DNA of 64,000 nucleotides from Gorsachius magnificus (Eukaryota > Chordata > Aves > Pelecaniformes > Ardeidae). The position numbers and the translations under genes are program-made. Positions 30,203-41,600 of the stretch are shown here, piece after piece (position 1 is the stretch's first letter; each line of letters starts with the position of its first letter). Below the pieces are notes generated by a model. The model worked only from the letters and a program-made list of their open reading frames with translations, had not been told where the DNA came from and searched no databases. The stretch covers positions 2,251,385 through 2,315,384 of the forward strand of contig CM067084.1 of the NCBI GenBank assembly GCA_034008185.1, given 5' to 3'.

Positions 30203-33200
30203 GAGAAGAAAAATCTAAGAATCACAGGTTTGCCAGCAAGATGCACATATAAGCTTTTATGTTTAAAATAACCCATTCCTCCCACAGAGGGGACTACTGA
30301 GTTGTGCAGGGGGCATACAGCTTCAGAGGAAGGTCATGGAGTAATTTATGCTAGCAGAGGCTCTACTACTAAAACACCTAGGCCACACCTACTACCCATT
30401 TCAGATTTGGTTAAGGGCATTAAGAATGGCTTAAACTGTTAAATAATCATCTTATTTTGGGGGGTAAACACACACACAGCCCTCCAGGAAATTAATCTGC
30501 CTGAACCTCCCGTGTTTCTTCATATGCCACATATCAAACAAAAATGTTGACAGAATTTGCCCTGACATTTACGGGATGAGCTCAGACACAGGGCTGCGTC
30601 GTCATAGCTTGCTACGATGTCCGGCCTTATAATAAGAGCATCTGGCCATGGTGCCTCAGGTGACTTTAGCTGTAATCCAGCTTATAAGAAACAATTACAA
30701 GAAATAGCTCGGCACAGAAACCTCTGCTCTCAGCAGATGGGTATATCTAAAAGCTGTCCAATCGTGTACACAGCCTCCTAAGATAGAGAGAAAGGCTACC
30801 CAACTGTTCAATTAAATGAGGTGATGGCTGCCCTAAGCATGTTGTGCTTCTCTCTTTTTCTGAAGTGTGTAACTGAGTCTCAACAAGGGAAACCCCTTTA
30901 GCATAATAATACTGGATAATTCCATGTAATCATGGAATCTTTTATTAATTTAGTGTTAGAATGAGGACTTGTCTTTGATGTCCCTGCTTTTGTGCATCTT
31001 GTTAAGTTACTCCATTCAGTATGCAAAATGGCCTGTTTCTCTGGCAGGGCTTATGGTAATACATAGAAAATCAGGGATTGTTATTGCTGAAGTGGCCTTG
31101 ATGTTGTTACAGTTATAATGCTTGTATAACAACAGCGACCTATATGGTGTAAGGTTTTGGTGTTGTACTGTGATGACTTTTGATTCCTGGTTCCTGATTT
31201 GAACTTTTGTTTCAGCAGGATGATTCATTGCATCAGATAGGTGAAAATTCAGATGCAGAGAGAAAATCTGCGATTCTGAATTCAGATACCCTGAATTCAC
31301 CTCCTTCAGTTGCGACAGCACTTGTACTCTCCCTAGAGGTATGGATGTATTCCTCACCTTAGCTTGTTGCTTTTCAGTTTGCTTTGAGTAACTGAGGGAC
31401 CCAGAGCTATTTTGTGCCAGAGGCAATATTGTGTGGAGAGGCTTTTTTATGTTCACCAAAGAAAGTTCTTTCTTTTCAGACTTCAGAGAGAAGTGCTTTT
31501 TCCAACACAAAAAGGATGCAGATTCATGGATTTTGCAGCTTGCTTCTGTTTCTCAGCTTTGTTCTTTCCTTTAACTCTCAGATCTCTGTCTTTCCCTTTG
31601 TGTCTGATTTTTAATATTTTATCTCAGGCCTGTCCAGAAAAGCAGGCTTATTCTGTGGCCTGGAAGGAAGATGAACTCAAATCCAATCTGGAATCTGAGC
31701 AGACCTTCCCTGCGTAGCCCTAGGAATGTCTCTCTGGAAACAAATTTTGAACATTGGTAGTTGATTGCAATCCCTTTGAGGCCATACGGACTCTTAACGT
31801 GTGTTCCTTCTTGTAATTTCTTCTTTTAGATGCAAGATGGACATTTTGCAGAGTTGAGTGGATGGATATATTAGTCAGCTCAAGCTGATTGGAGGTAAGT
31901 ACAGAAAAGCAATATTTTCTATTAACTTGTTTCTGATTTTTTTATGTAATAAACTTCCAGAGGAATTGTTAGCCCGAGAAGGAATGATTCACTTCTTAAG
32001 GGATCCTGGGCTGAATCAGGAGGATTTTGTCTTTTGACACTTGTGTTTTGTTCCGTCCTACTGCAGATTTAGGTGAATGGCTTCAGGACTCAGGGGGAGA
32101 GGAAGAAGCTGGGACAGCCACTGGTGCTTGAAGGCTGTCTATTATTATTTAAAATTCCTGAAGCTCTTTGGCTTATACAGAGCCCTGTCTGGAAGAAAAG
32201 TTGTTCTGTGATAAAACCAGTGAGCTAGGGAAGCGCTACTTTCATTTTTCAGCCTTTTCATGCTTCATCTATGACCATGAGCAAGTGACCCATTCCCTCT
32301 GTTTTTATCTGTGAAAGGTACAAAGACCCACATTTCTATCCCCTTTTGTCCACCTTGCCAGTTTAAAATACAAATTCTCTCAAAGAGGGCTGTTGCAAGC
32401 CTTTTCCTCGCTCAGAAGCAGTTTGCGCACAACTAGAAATACTAAAGACCGCAAAAGCAGGACCAAAGGCAAGATGATCAGTGTCCCCCTCCCCATACTG
32501 AACTTTTTGTCAACTTGCTTGTAATGACAATTTTCTGCCAACCACAACATATTGGGTAATCGCTTACACTTCTGCTCTTCTTATGTCCCACTCTGAGCCA
32601 TTTTGGCTTGTTGGTCCTCCACAGGAGTCACTTCGGTACAGATGAGGGCTGCTTTATTTTATAAGACTTCTCTTTAGAGGCAAGTTGTGAATTTGCTTTC
32701 TTTGAACTTACAGGATATCATCAAACAGTGGGTAGATTTGAACTGAGCATAATGTTTAATTCTCCATCCCAAAAGGCAGAAACAGATGTGTACAAAATTT
32801 AGGAGCTGAATTTCCTCTCTTTGATTTCTAGGTTTGCCTTTAATCTGACCTAATGACTTGCCAGCTCAGGGACCCAGGTAAGCTCAATAACCCTACTCTG
32901 AATACTTAGCAAAGATTCTGCTTCCTTTCTGAAAGGGAAAAGCATAGCAAAAACCTGTTAACTAAACTGTGAAATATTTGCATTTAAATCAGTCAAAGTG
33001 TGACTACTGATACTGCCAGCAGATGGAGGCAGTATTGCTCCGATGAATTTCAGTTGAAAAAGAAACTTGGGATGTTTGAAGGAATTTAGGAAAACTCAGA
33101 GCAGCCGCCAGCAAGGAGGCAGCACCTTTACTGATGATAAATGTACGGTTTGACTGTGAACTCTGCAAAGTGACATCAATGTTAATTTCTCCTGCTTTAG

Positions 33201-35604
33201 CAGTTGTAGTACTTGACAATTGAGGGAAGGGTTCTGACATGACTCTATTCCAAATTTATTTTCTCTTATACTGAAACCATGCAAAATTTTAATTCAAATA
33301 TACTATTCTGTGTGGACGGCACTTTTCTGAACCCAGGTCTCTTCTATTGCACCCCAACAAAGAGTATCTGAGCTCTGTCCTGAGAGGAACTCCTCGTAGA
33401 GGAATTCCTTTCTTGTAGCAAACAGTGCTAAGACACTTGTGCTATTTGAGGTTCTTGCTAGAGGCAAGACGAGAAAAAAAGGTTCATGTTTAATACTTTG
33501 AAATGTTTCTATATAGGTGAATGGAGAATATTGCTTTAATTGTATTCAGTACTTAAATCTATTTCTCGGAAGAATTAGTTTTCAGCTACAGCACAGCAAT
33601 GCTCATTCACATGTTGTTAATCCCACTTTCTTCATCAGTAGTTGCTGTATGTTATTAAGTTATCTTGCACTGGTTTTGTTTGCATTGCCTCTGGCAGGAA
33701 GTTAAATCCCACGTGTGTGGGCTGGAGTTGCTGCTATCCCTAGCATTCCAAAAATCCTTTGGTTTTTTTGGGCATTGCCAAGAGGTTAGCATTGTGAGGA
33801 TGGCCCAGGCAGTTTTCTCGATCAGAAATGCAGGCAGGCACTGGGTTCTATGAGCACCTGACAGAATTTTAACTCCTGTGTGGAATAAGAGCCTGGTGAG
33901 CAAGCAGCACAGTATCTGGCAGCCTTTTTTGGGTGATTGATCAAACCTTTTCTCTCAGCTGGTCATAGGTCTCTGATATATGCAAGGACCTGTATGTGAC
34001 CTTTTTAGAGCTGGATTAACAGTATAAAGGACTAGCAAATCTGGAGGTAGTAGGGGAGAAAATGAGCACTTGCAATGGTGACAAATTTGATGGAGTTATT
34101 GGCAAAAAATGGATGCAGCACCTGAAATGAATTGCAGTGCTGGAGCGGGAGAAAAACTGTACCTCAGAAATTATGTTGATAACTGTTACTCATCTGCCAC
34201 TGTAGGCACTGTGCAAAATACAGTTCTTACTGAAATTCCGGTGTCCGCAGACATTAGGTGTAGTGACCAACGTTTTGTATTGGAAATTGATATAATCCAA
34301 AGAAGTACCTTGGCTTGTTAAGAGGCTGGCATGTTCTTACACAGTCTTAAATAGTCCTGATGGCTAGGGATAGGAGGATGTATGGCCCAAGAGACGGCTC
34401 CCCGAGCCTTAGCCTGTCTCTAGAAGGCCTGTGGAGGGACAGAAATGCATTGTTCTTTGTGGTGACTTGGAATGAGGGTTTTTACAGTGAAACACTAGGA
34501 GTGTAAAACCACAGAAATCTGATTTGAGTCAGGCTAAAGGGTGAGTTCTGGATAATAGCAATCCGTGAGCCTGACCAGGATGTGAAGCTAATGAAAACTC
34601 AGTCCCTGGGAGAGAAGCAGGGGGGACAAAGCTCAGTATAAGCAAGGATTGAGGATCGTCTACCATGAAAAATAAAGGGAGGGGCCTCTCTTCATGTCTA
34701 TTGGGAATGAGAGCTGGGACACATGGAGCAAATAGAAGGCTCTAGGGAAACTGTAAATAATAAATAAATAAAATAAACAGTAATCTTACAGGGGATGGGA
34801 ATGGGGCAGCATGAGGGGCATGAACAAATGCAAAGATTTCTGGTTTTAGAGCCGCAGCTCCAAAGCTTTTCCCCCACAGTTCATTATGGGTTTGTTAACA
34901 CAAGATCTTCACAGATTTCAAAGCCTGAAGGAGGAATAATGCACGTCCCAGGCACTATAAGATCAAAAGTGTAGGCATCTTAGAGGCATAGGCACTACTA
35001 TTTGTTTACTCAGCTATGCCAGCAGGAAAGGGAGCGGTCTGTGGGCTACCCTATCTATCATCCTGTTCAAGGGCCGATAAAAAACGGAAAAAATTTTTAA
35101 TACCTTTAGTGATATATGCTATCAACACCTGTTTAAATGATGTCTGAAATGCCTAAGCCTACGTGCATATATGCAAGAACAGATGCACCCACTTCGAGAA
35201 GTTCTACAGTAATCGTTGGCGACTGCCTGCATCAATAAAAGTATCCTAAGTTCTTACTGTTATTTCTTATTCCATATATTGGGAAAGCATTGACCTTTTA
35301 TGACAGTGTAAATGGGGGAAAGAAGTATGTCCAAGGAAGCTGGTAGGCTCCATGCAGAGGAAAAGCACTTTATGAGAGCAAAATTTTTAGCAGTGCTCCA
35401 CTGTGCTGATTTGGAACAGGTCCATTGTATTTTCAGCAACTGGCGGTTTGGATTGTTACAATTTCTTGGCAAGTACAATAGAAAGATGGTGCTTTCTGGG
35501 GGCATAATAAAAGGGTGAGCCCCAGCTTTTGCACACTGCATTTTCTAATTGCATGCTTGATGTGCACAGTTGGGCAGCACTGCCTTACTTGCCTTAATCC
35601 ATCC
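30203..35604. other. Interval between CCDC158 and SHROOM3
   Basis: About 5.4 kb, mostly without recognisable features. Two minus-strand open stretches (31016-31551 and 33004-33270) have splice-like borders and are described as findings. An AT-rich (TAAA)-like run lies at 34754-34778. No repeat family recognised. Confidence 0.6.
34754..34778. repeat. AT-rich simple repeat, TAAA-like
   Basis: Short run of AAATAA/TAAATAAA units. Confidence 0.8.
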
Positions 35605-35627
35605 CTCTCTCTCTCTCTCTCTCTCTC
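35605..35627. repeat. (CT)n microsatellite near the SHROOM3 5' end
   Basis: Eleven and a half CT units, part of a pyrimidine-rich stretch running to about 35646. It lies about 860 bases upstream of the SHROOM3 start codon. Such tracts are frequent at promoters and in 5'UTRs, but a role here is only inferred. Confidence 0.85.
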
Positions 35628-35639
35628 ACTTCCTCACCC

Positions 35640-36486
35640 TCCCTCATAGCAGCAGTAGCTGCTGCAGCTTTGGCAGATCATCGGGGAGAGCACAGAAAAT
35701 GAAAAGAGCTCAGCTATCGTCTTAACATTTTTCCCAAAGGATCAATTATCAATTTCACCTGCTTCTCCAGTTTTCCTGATAGACTTTTTTGCACTGTTTA
35801 ATCCAATAAGTATGGGGTTATTTCACATTTTAAACCCTTCTAAACAGTTTTAGGAGTGGACTTTCTCTCTCCTCCTCCCCCAGCCTTTTTTTTTTTTTTT
35901 TTTGACAAGTCAGAAAATTGTGAAGTAAGCGGAGAGAGTAACTGAGAGCACGAGAGGGAGAAGACGCTTCCATTCTTTTAGTGCAGTGGGCTGAGGCAAA
36001 AAGGCCATTGTAATGGTAAATTGCACGCAGAAAGGAAGAAAAGACTGATAATCAATCACAAATGAAGCATTCGTTTGGATTTTGGCAATTTGCTGGCCAG
36101 GGGCTTTTAAATCTATAAACTTTTTTTTTTCTTTTTTTGCCCACATCTTTAAAAGCACAAGTTTGATATACCGAAGACAGGAAGTGAAATCTCTACAAAT
36201 CTGTCATGCCCAGAATACCTGGGAGTGGGGAAAGCACAGTGCTGAAACACCAGTAAAACGTCGCAAATCTGAAGGAGAAACAGCATGCTGAAATGCTGGT
36301 GGGAAACATTTTTAGCCCATCACCTTGGACTCCAGCTCTGAAGGAAAATTTTCCATCTCAGACTCTTCGTGTTTCATGTATTCAGGGATGATTTGTGGTG
36401 GGCTTCTGGGGAGTTTAACTTCCAACTTCCTTGTTCTGTGATTGCCTGAGTGGGTTTTGTCTTTGACTGAGCATGTGATAGGACAG
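35640..36486 (+). promoter_or_regulatory. SHROOM3: Probable SHROOM3 promoter and 5'UTR
   Basis: This is the sequence directly upstream of the SHROOM3 start codon. It has a CAGCAGTAGCTGCTGCAGC stretch near 35650, a 17-base T run at 35887-35903 and another near 36121. It is not a CpG island and has no convincing TATA box. No acceptor is needed if the first exon is contiguous, so part of it should be 5'UTR. The start site cannot be fixed from sequence alone. Confidence 0.5.
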
Positions 36487-36651
36487 ATGAGGATGTTAGA
36501 CAATATTAACACCAGCATATCATCTTCAGAGTCCAGCATTACCCGTAAAGGAAGATACATCTACCTGGAGGCACTGCTTCAAGGAGGCGCTCCATGGGGA
36601 TTCACACTGAAAGGCGGACTGGAGCACGGGGAGCCATTAATCATCTCAAAG
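36487..36651 (+). CDS. SHROOM3: SHROOM3 coding exon 1 (N-terminus and start of PDZ domain)
   Basis: 55 codons from the ATG at 36487 to the donor AAG|GTATTT, phase 0. After a variable lead of 20 residues it reads [20 protein letters not shown], then [15 protein letters not shown], almost identical to human SHROOM3. PWGFTL is the carboxylate-binding loop of the PDZ domain. SHROOM3 (about 2000 residues in human) binds F-actin and Rho kinase through its ASD1 and ASD2 domains and drives apical constriction in epithelia and the neural tube; those domains lie outside the window. A second ATG follows two codons later with A at -3. The frame stays open upstream to a TTG at 36442, but the human protein has a similar short lead, which favours 36487. 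Human intron 1 is also at this position. Confidence 0.96.
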
Positions 36652-38648
36652 GTATTTTTCTTATTTTAAATGAAATGCAAACAAGTTAGGAGTGATGCCC
36701 AATTTAAAGGGCAAGAGTTCTAAATAACACTGAAATGTTATATTTGACACTGTATTTGGCTTGGTTTTGAAAGCTGGGGAGCACCCATTCAGGTCAGTAG
36801 GTTTGCTCAGGAGCTACATATTTGAGCAACACATGAAAGCTCTCGGCATTGTTTAACTATCAAGGTGCAGTTTTTGTCCCACAAGGAAGTATCTTGGCTT
36901 GCAGAAATTGGGTCTTTGTTTTGCTACTACGAGTGGGAGTGAGAAGGAGACTCTCATGACATGATCTTGTATCACGAAGTCATAGCATATCTGAGCACGT
37001 TCAGTAATCCATCACTACCTCTTCTGAAAAGAAAGTAAGTGCTTTAAGTCACATGATGTGATGTTGGCTAATGAGAAGTGTGGAGGGGAAACAGAATAAT
37101 AAATACTTGTCCCTACTTGGTATGTGTATATATTATGCTATGTTAACGGTTTTCTCAACCTACGTACTCACTAAATATCTATTAAGCATGGTATACCTTC
37201 AAGATTTTTATTATTTTAATTATTCATGATTGAGTATTGTCAATAAGCAACTAGTAGCATAGCTCACAAGGATATTTTGAGTGAAAAAAATGTGAGAAAG
37301 GGTTCCTTCCTCTCATCAGACTTGGGCTATTAAAAGTACCCAGGTACTGCAAGATGCAGATACTGAAGACAACAGATTTTCAAAAGTATCAAATTGAATC
37401 TTGTGAATATCTAAAATATGTTTGACCTATGGCTCAAAAACTGTTCTGAAAATAGGATTTAGGTAATTCTGAAATTTTACTCCATAACCATATTTCTCTT
37501 CTGTGTCATCTGTCTGGTGCATTCTGCTTCTTTATAGTATGCATTTATATAGCGAGCTACTAGGTGCATATATGTACTTATGTCCAATCTTACTCCCTCC
37601 TGTAAACTGGGACGTATGTGGGGAATTCAAAGGATCAGAACCAACGTTGGCTAAAAGAAAATGCTGATACTCAGAATCAACGTTACTCAAATCCTGCAAC
37701 TCACTGTGCAAACACATTCGCATGAAGCCTGTCAGTCACTTGAACAGTTCACCTGAAATATATTATTTGTAATTAGTGCATCTACATGTTGAAAGTAAAA
37801 AAGGGGGACTTCCATAAAAGTTCTTTCATCATAAGGGGACTTTAGAAATGTCAAATAATCATCTTTCTTGCAGGACGTTCCTGGAGATAGTTTGGTGTAG
37901 CCATATAAAGCAAAACTAGCCTCACTGAAATGGTGTTGTATTTTTTTCATTTTATAGACATGATGGACTAACACTTCAGTCAGGTCGTTCGCTTTTATTG
38001 GTAGTGTTCTGCATTTGTGAGGAAAAAGTTTCTTTTTGCTTTGACATTCTTCTGTGATGTAAAAAGCACCCCCCACCCCCCCTTTTTTTTTTTAATTGGG
38101 GGCAGGGAGGCAGAGAGGGAGAGAGATGGCTCTGGCTGCTGAACATTAATTAATCTATGGGATTTGGTTTCCACAACAACCAGGCCCCTTAATGTCAAAC
38201 ATGCCTGGAGTGTGCATAGTGCCACTGGGAGCTGTATGACTTGTGCCTGCCTTCTGTGAAACAGCAGTGCAAAAATGTGGTGGGGTTTTTTTGTTGCGTT
38301 TTTTTGGTTTGGGGTTTTTCTTTTAATTTGTAGCTACCGCTTGGTTTGTGCTCTCAATGTTAGCATTTCATTGTTTTGGTCATGCATCAGTGATGCAGAG
38401 CTGGAGAACGGCTTGCATGTGAAAGCTGTGCTTTCTGGAATTCACGCAGCACCTATAGCTGTTTCCTGGTTTCCAGTTTCAGCTGACAAATTCCTCTCGT
38501 GTTTGAATTCACTATGTGCTCTTCAGAATTAATTGCATATTAGTAATGTAGCTAATTCAGTGTTCTTCTGATTATACTGTGAAGTAATGAGGAACTGTGG
38601 GGAAATGATAAACTGAATCACGTTACAGGTTAAATTCTGTACTTGCAC

Positions 38649-38692
38649 ATAGAATCATAGAATGGTTTGGGTTGGAAGGGACCTCTAAAGAT
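38649..38692 (-). mobile_element. CR1 3' end fragment
   Basis: ATAGAATCATAGAATGG, then GGTTGGAAGGGACCTCTAAA, is the reverse complement of a CR1 3' terminus. Only about 44 bases remain, which is typical of very short CR1 insertions. Confidence 0.9.
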
Positions 38693-41600
38693 CGCACTAC
38701 TCATGCAGGTATGCACCAGGAATGATCCAATAACAGGTCTAAATAATATTACCTATAAATATCAGAAAATGCAGGTGTCAGTTCTTCATTTCTGATTATT
38801 CATAATTAAGGTAGGAGTTTTATTTCTGTTTCAGCAAATACATTATATTTATGTCCACTTAACTGTCTGTTTGCATTGACAGAGTGGTGTTAAATGGCCT
38901 TATTGTAAACAAAAATGTAGATTTCAGCAAATATTTAAGCTGGTACCCATGAAAGCTTGCAACATGACTTAAAACAGTCAAAGTAACATTGATGTATTGT
39001 TACAGAATACTAGACAGAGACCAAATCTGTTTGAATGAAATAGTTCTTTCTAGCCATCAGGAACTGATGCTCATTTGGGACCCACACGTATTGGCCTGTC
39101 TCAACTTCGGACCAAAGGCTGTGATAGAAGTTAAAAACCAAGATGAATGAATTTACAAAAGGCCTAGATGCATGAAAACTGGTTCTTGCAGCACAGTGCA
39201 GTTCTTTGGAAAGACAGATTTTTCCACCAATAATATGACAAGAAATTACCCAAAAGCAGTGGGAGCAACAGTTGGGAGTGTAAGGTGCAAAACCCAGACC
39301 TATATTCTCATCTGGTGGAAGGTGCTTTTTTAGAGATCTGATTACCATAGTTTTAGTATCGCCTTCAAACAAGTATTCTACCACCTTTCGGTACAAGTCC
39401 CTTTCCTGTATAGATGTACTGCTGTGCTTCTGTGCCACGAGACAGGCTGATTTCTCAGTGTGTGTGTGGTTGAGTGCAGAGATAGGCACGCTTCCAGTTA
39501 AACACACTAGTAAACGCTTTGCTGAATCAGCCGTGATGCTCAGCACATCATGCAACCAAGTCTAAATCAACTCGTCAGAAATGTTGGTTGTGCAGCTAAC
39601 ACAAATTTAGGTAGTTAAAACAGATGACCTTTTTATGCTAATTCTGTTCCTTCTTCCCTCCGGAAAGCCAAATCTATACTGAAGCAGGTTCATGACAGCT
39701 AGTTCAAAGTCCTCGGCACAGGTCTCTTCGTAATGTGTTTTGCTGGAGGTGAAGGCAGACCATAAACAAAATTATTACATCCGACCCACATTTTCCCCTC
39801 TCCACAAAGGAAGCTGCTTTCTCTCTAGTCAACTTTTTTCTACCTTGTTTCTGGACTGACTGTATACAACTCATCACGTGAAGGCTGTAGAATCATAACA
39901 TATTATGATTCTGGCTGTATAGGGCATTTAAAAGAACATATTGATTTCCAGTGAAAATTTGGAAATGCCAGCAGTGTCAGCAAAATGGAAACTCAGGGTA
40001 CTGACTGTCCTAGAGCAGCACTTAGCCATCTTGGGAATGTAAGGAAGTTCCCTTTGTCTTCTGGAGCTGCCTGTTGGGCCGCAGCGCTTTAAGATCGTGC
40101 ATGGCAATCCTGGTCTGCCACCTAAGCACGAGCTTGTGAGGAAGCCTCAGAAATAAGCTTTGTGGAATCTTCCCAACATTAATTTTTGTTGCACCAGAAG
40201 GAAAGGAATGGAAGAATGGGCAAAAAGTAGTCAGCTGCGCCTCAAGGGAACGTGCAAAAATCAGTACCTAAATTAGCACCAGAATGTCATGGGTTAGCAA
40301 TGGGACAGTGTCCAAAAAGGAATCATAGGCTGCAAGTTAACAAAATGTATTCTCCCTTTTGTATTGATTATAAAACATGTTGTCAATGAGGAGCGTAGGT
40401 GAGAGTTTGAAAGGGAACTATAGTCTTAACATTCTTCCTGGAGAAGAATTTCTCATTTATATGAGCTTAGAGAATAGCTGTCAATCAAATTCTTCACTTA
40501 GAACTGTTCGGTTTCTCCCCATGTTTTCAAATAAATAAGTCTTCCGGAGGTGAAGAGGAGAAAGAGGTTGGTGGCAGAAGTAAAGCATCTCTCTAGAACA
40601 AGCATGTTATGCTAATTTTTTCCCAGCTGAGAGAACTGTGCAAGTTTGTAGACCTCAGAGAATCCAGCTTGCATCTCCAGAAATGTGCTACTCAGGGTTA
40701 TCAAATACTGCTTCAGCGAGAAGGCTCTCAAGTTTTTAATTACTTTCCTTTCCTTTTTTTAAACATCACAGTTTTCTTCTTCTGCCCATTAGTGTTTAAA
40801 AGGTAACTTGGTATCATAAATGTGTCACCAATACTTCAGAAACAGTAGAAGTCAAATCCCCTGCAGTGACCTCCGGTTCTCTGTTTTCAGATCTTGGTTC
40901 ATGTAGTTCAACTTCCATTTTTTTATTATACCTGTTTAGTAATTTAGAACCATGTAAATTTGGCCTAGATTTGGGGACATTTGCTCATGGTGGAAATCTC
41001 ATTAAACAAGTGGTTTCTTCACCCAGAACTAGAAATGTTATGAGAAATGCAAAAGTGATCGCAGGTGATACTGAATGCTTAATTGGAACCTGATTTCCTT
41101 TGGCCTCAAAACCATGATAATACCCAGAAGCAAACCCAGATTCCCATTTGCATATTACTTTTTTGGCTCATCCTGAGCTGTAAGATGAATATTGCAAAAA
41201 TGAAAGCCCTAGCTGTTTTAGTAGCAAACTGGCAACAGAAGCGTTCATTCCCTCTTGATTTCCTGCAAGAATTTTTAATTTACGGTAATTCACATTATTC
41301 AGTCTCGACTGTTTTGGAGCCAGGCAAACTATTTCTGCAGTCTGTTTCTCATTGCTGCACACAAACCTTTGGAATGGGTTTAGCTGTTGTATGCCTCTGA
41401 AATGCCCTTTTATTTTGAGCTCCATGTTGATGATACTAACAAAAGAGTTGTTTCTCTTGCCTAGGAATTAAAGCATCTGAAGCGTTTTTTCTCGGATAGC
41501 GGCTACGTGAGAACACTTTTCACATGCTGTGCTGTAGTTCATCGGTTCCCTTAACTCAAAAGGGTAGGTCATTTGCAGGGACCTCATGCCAGAAGCATGA

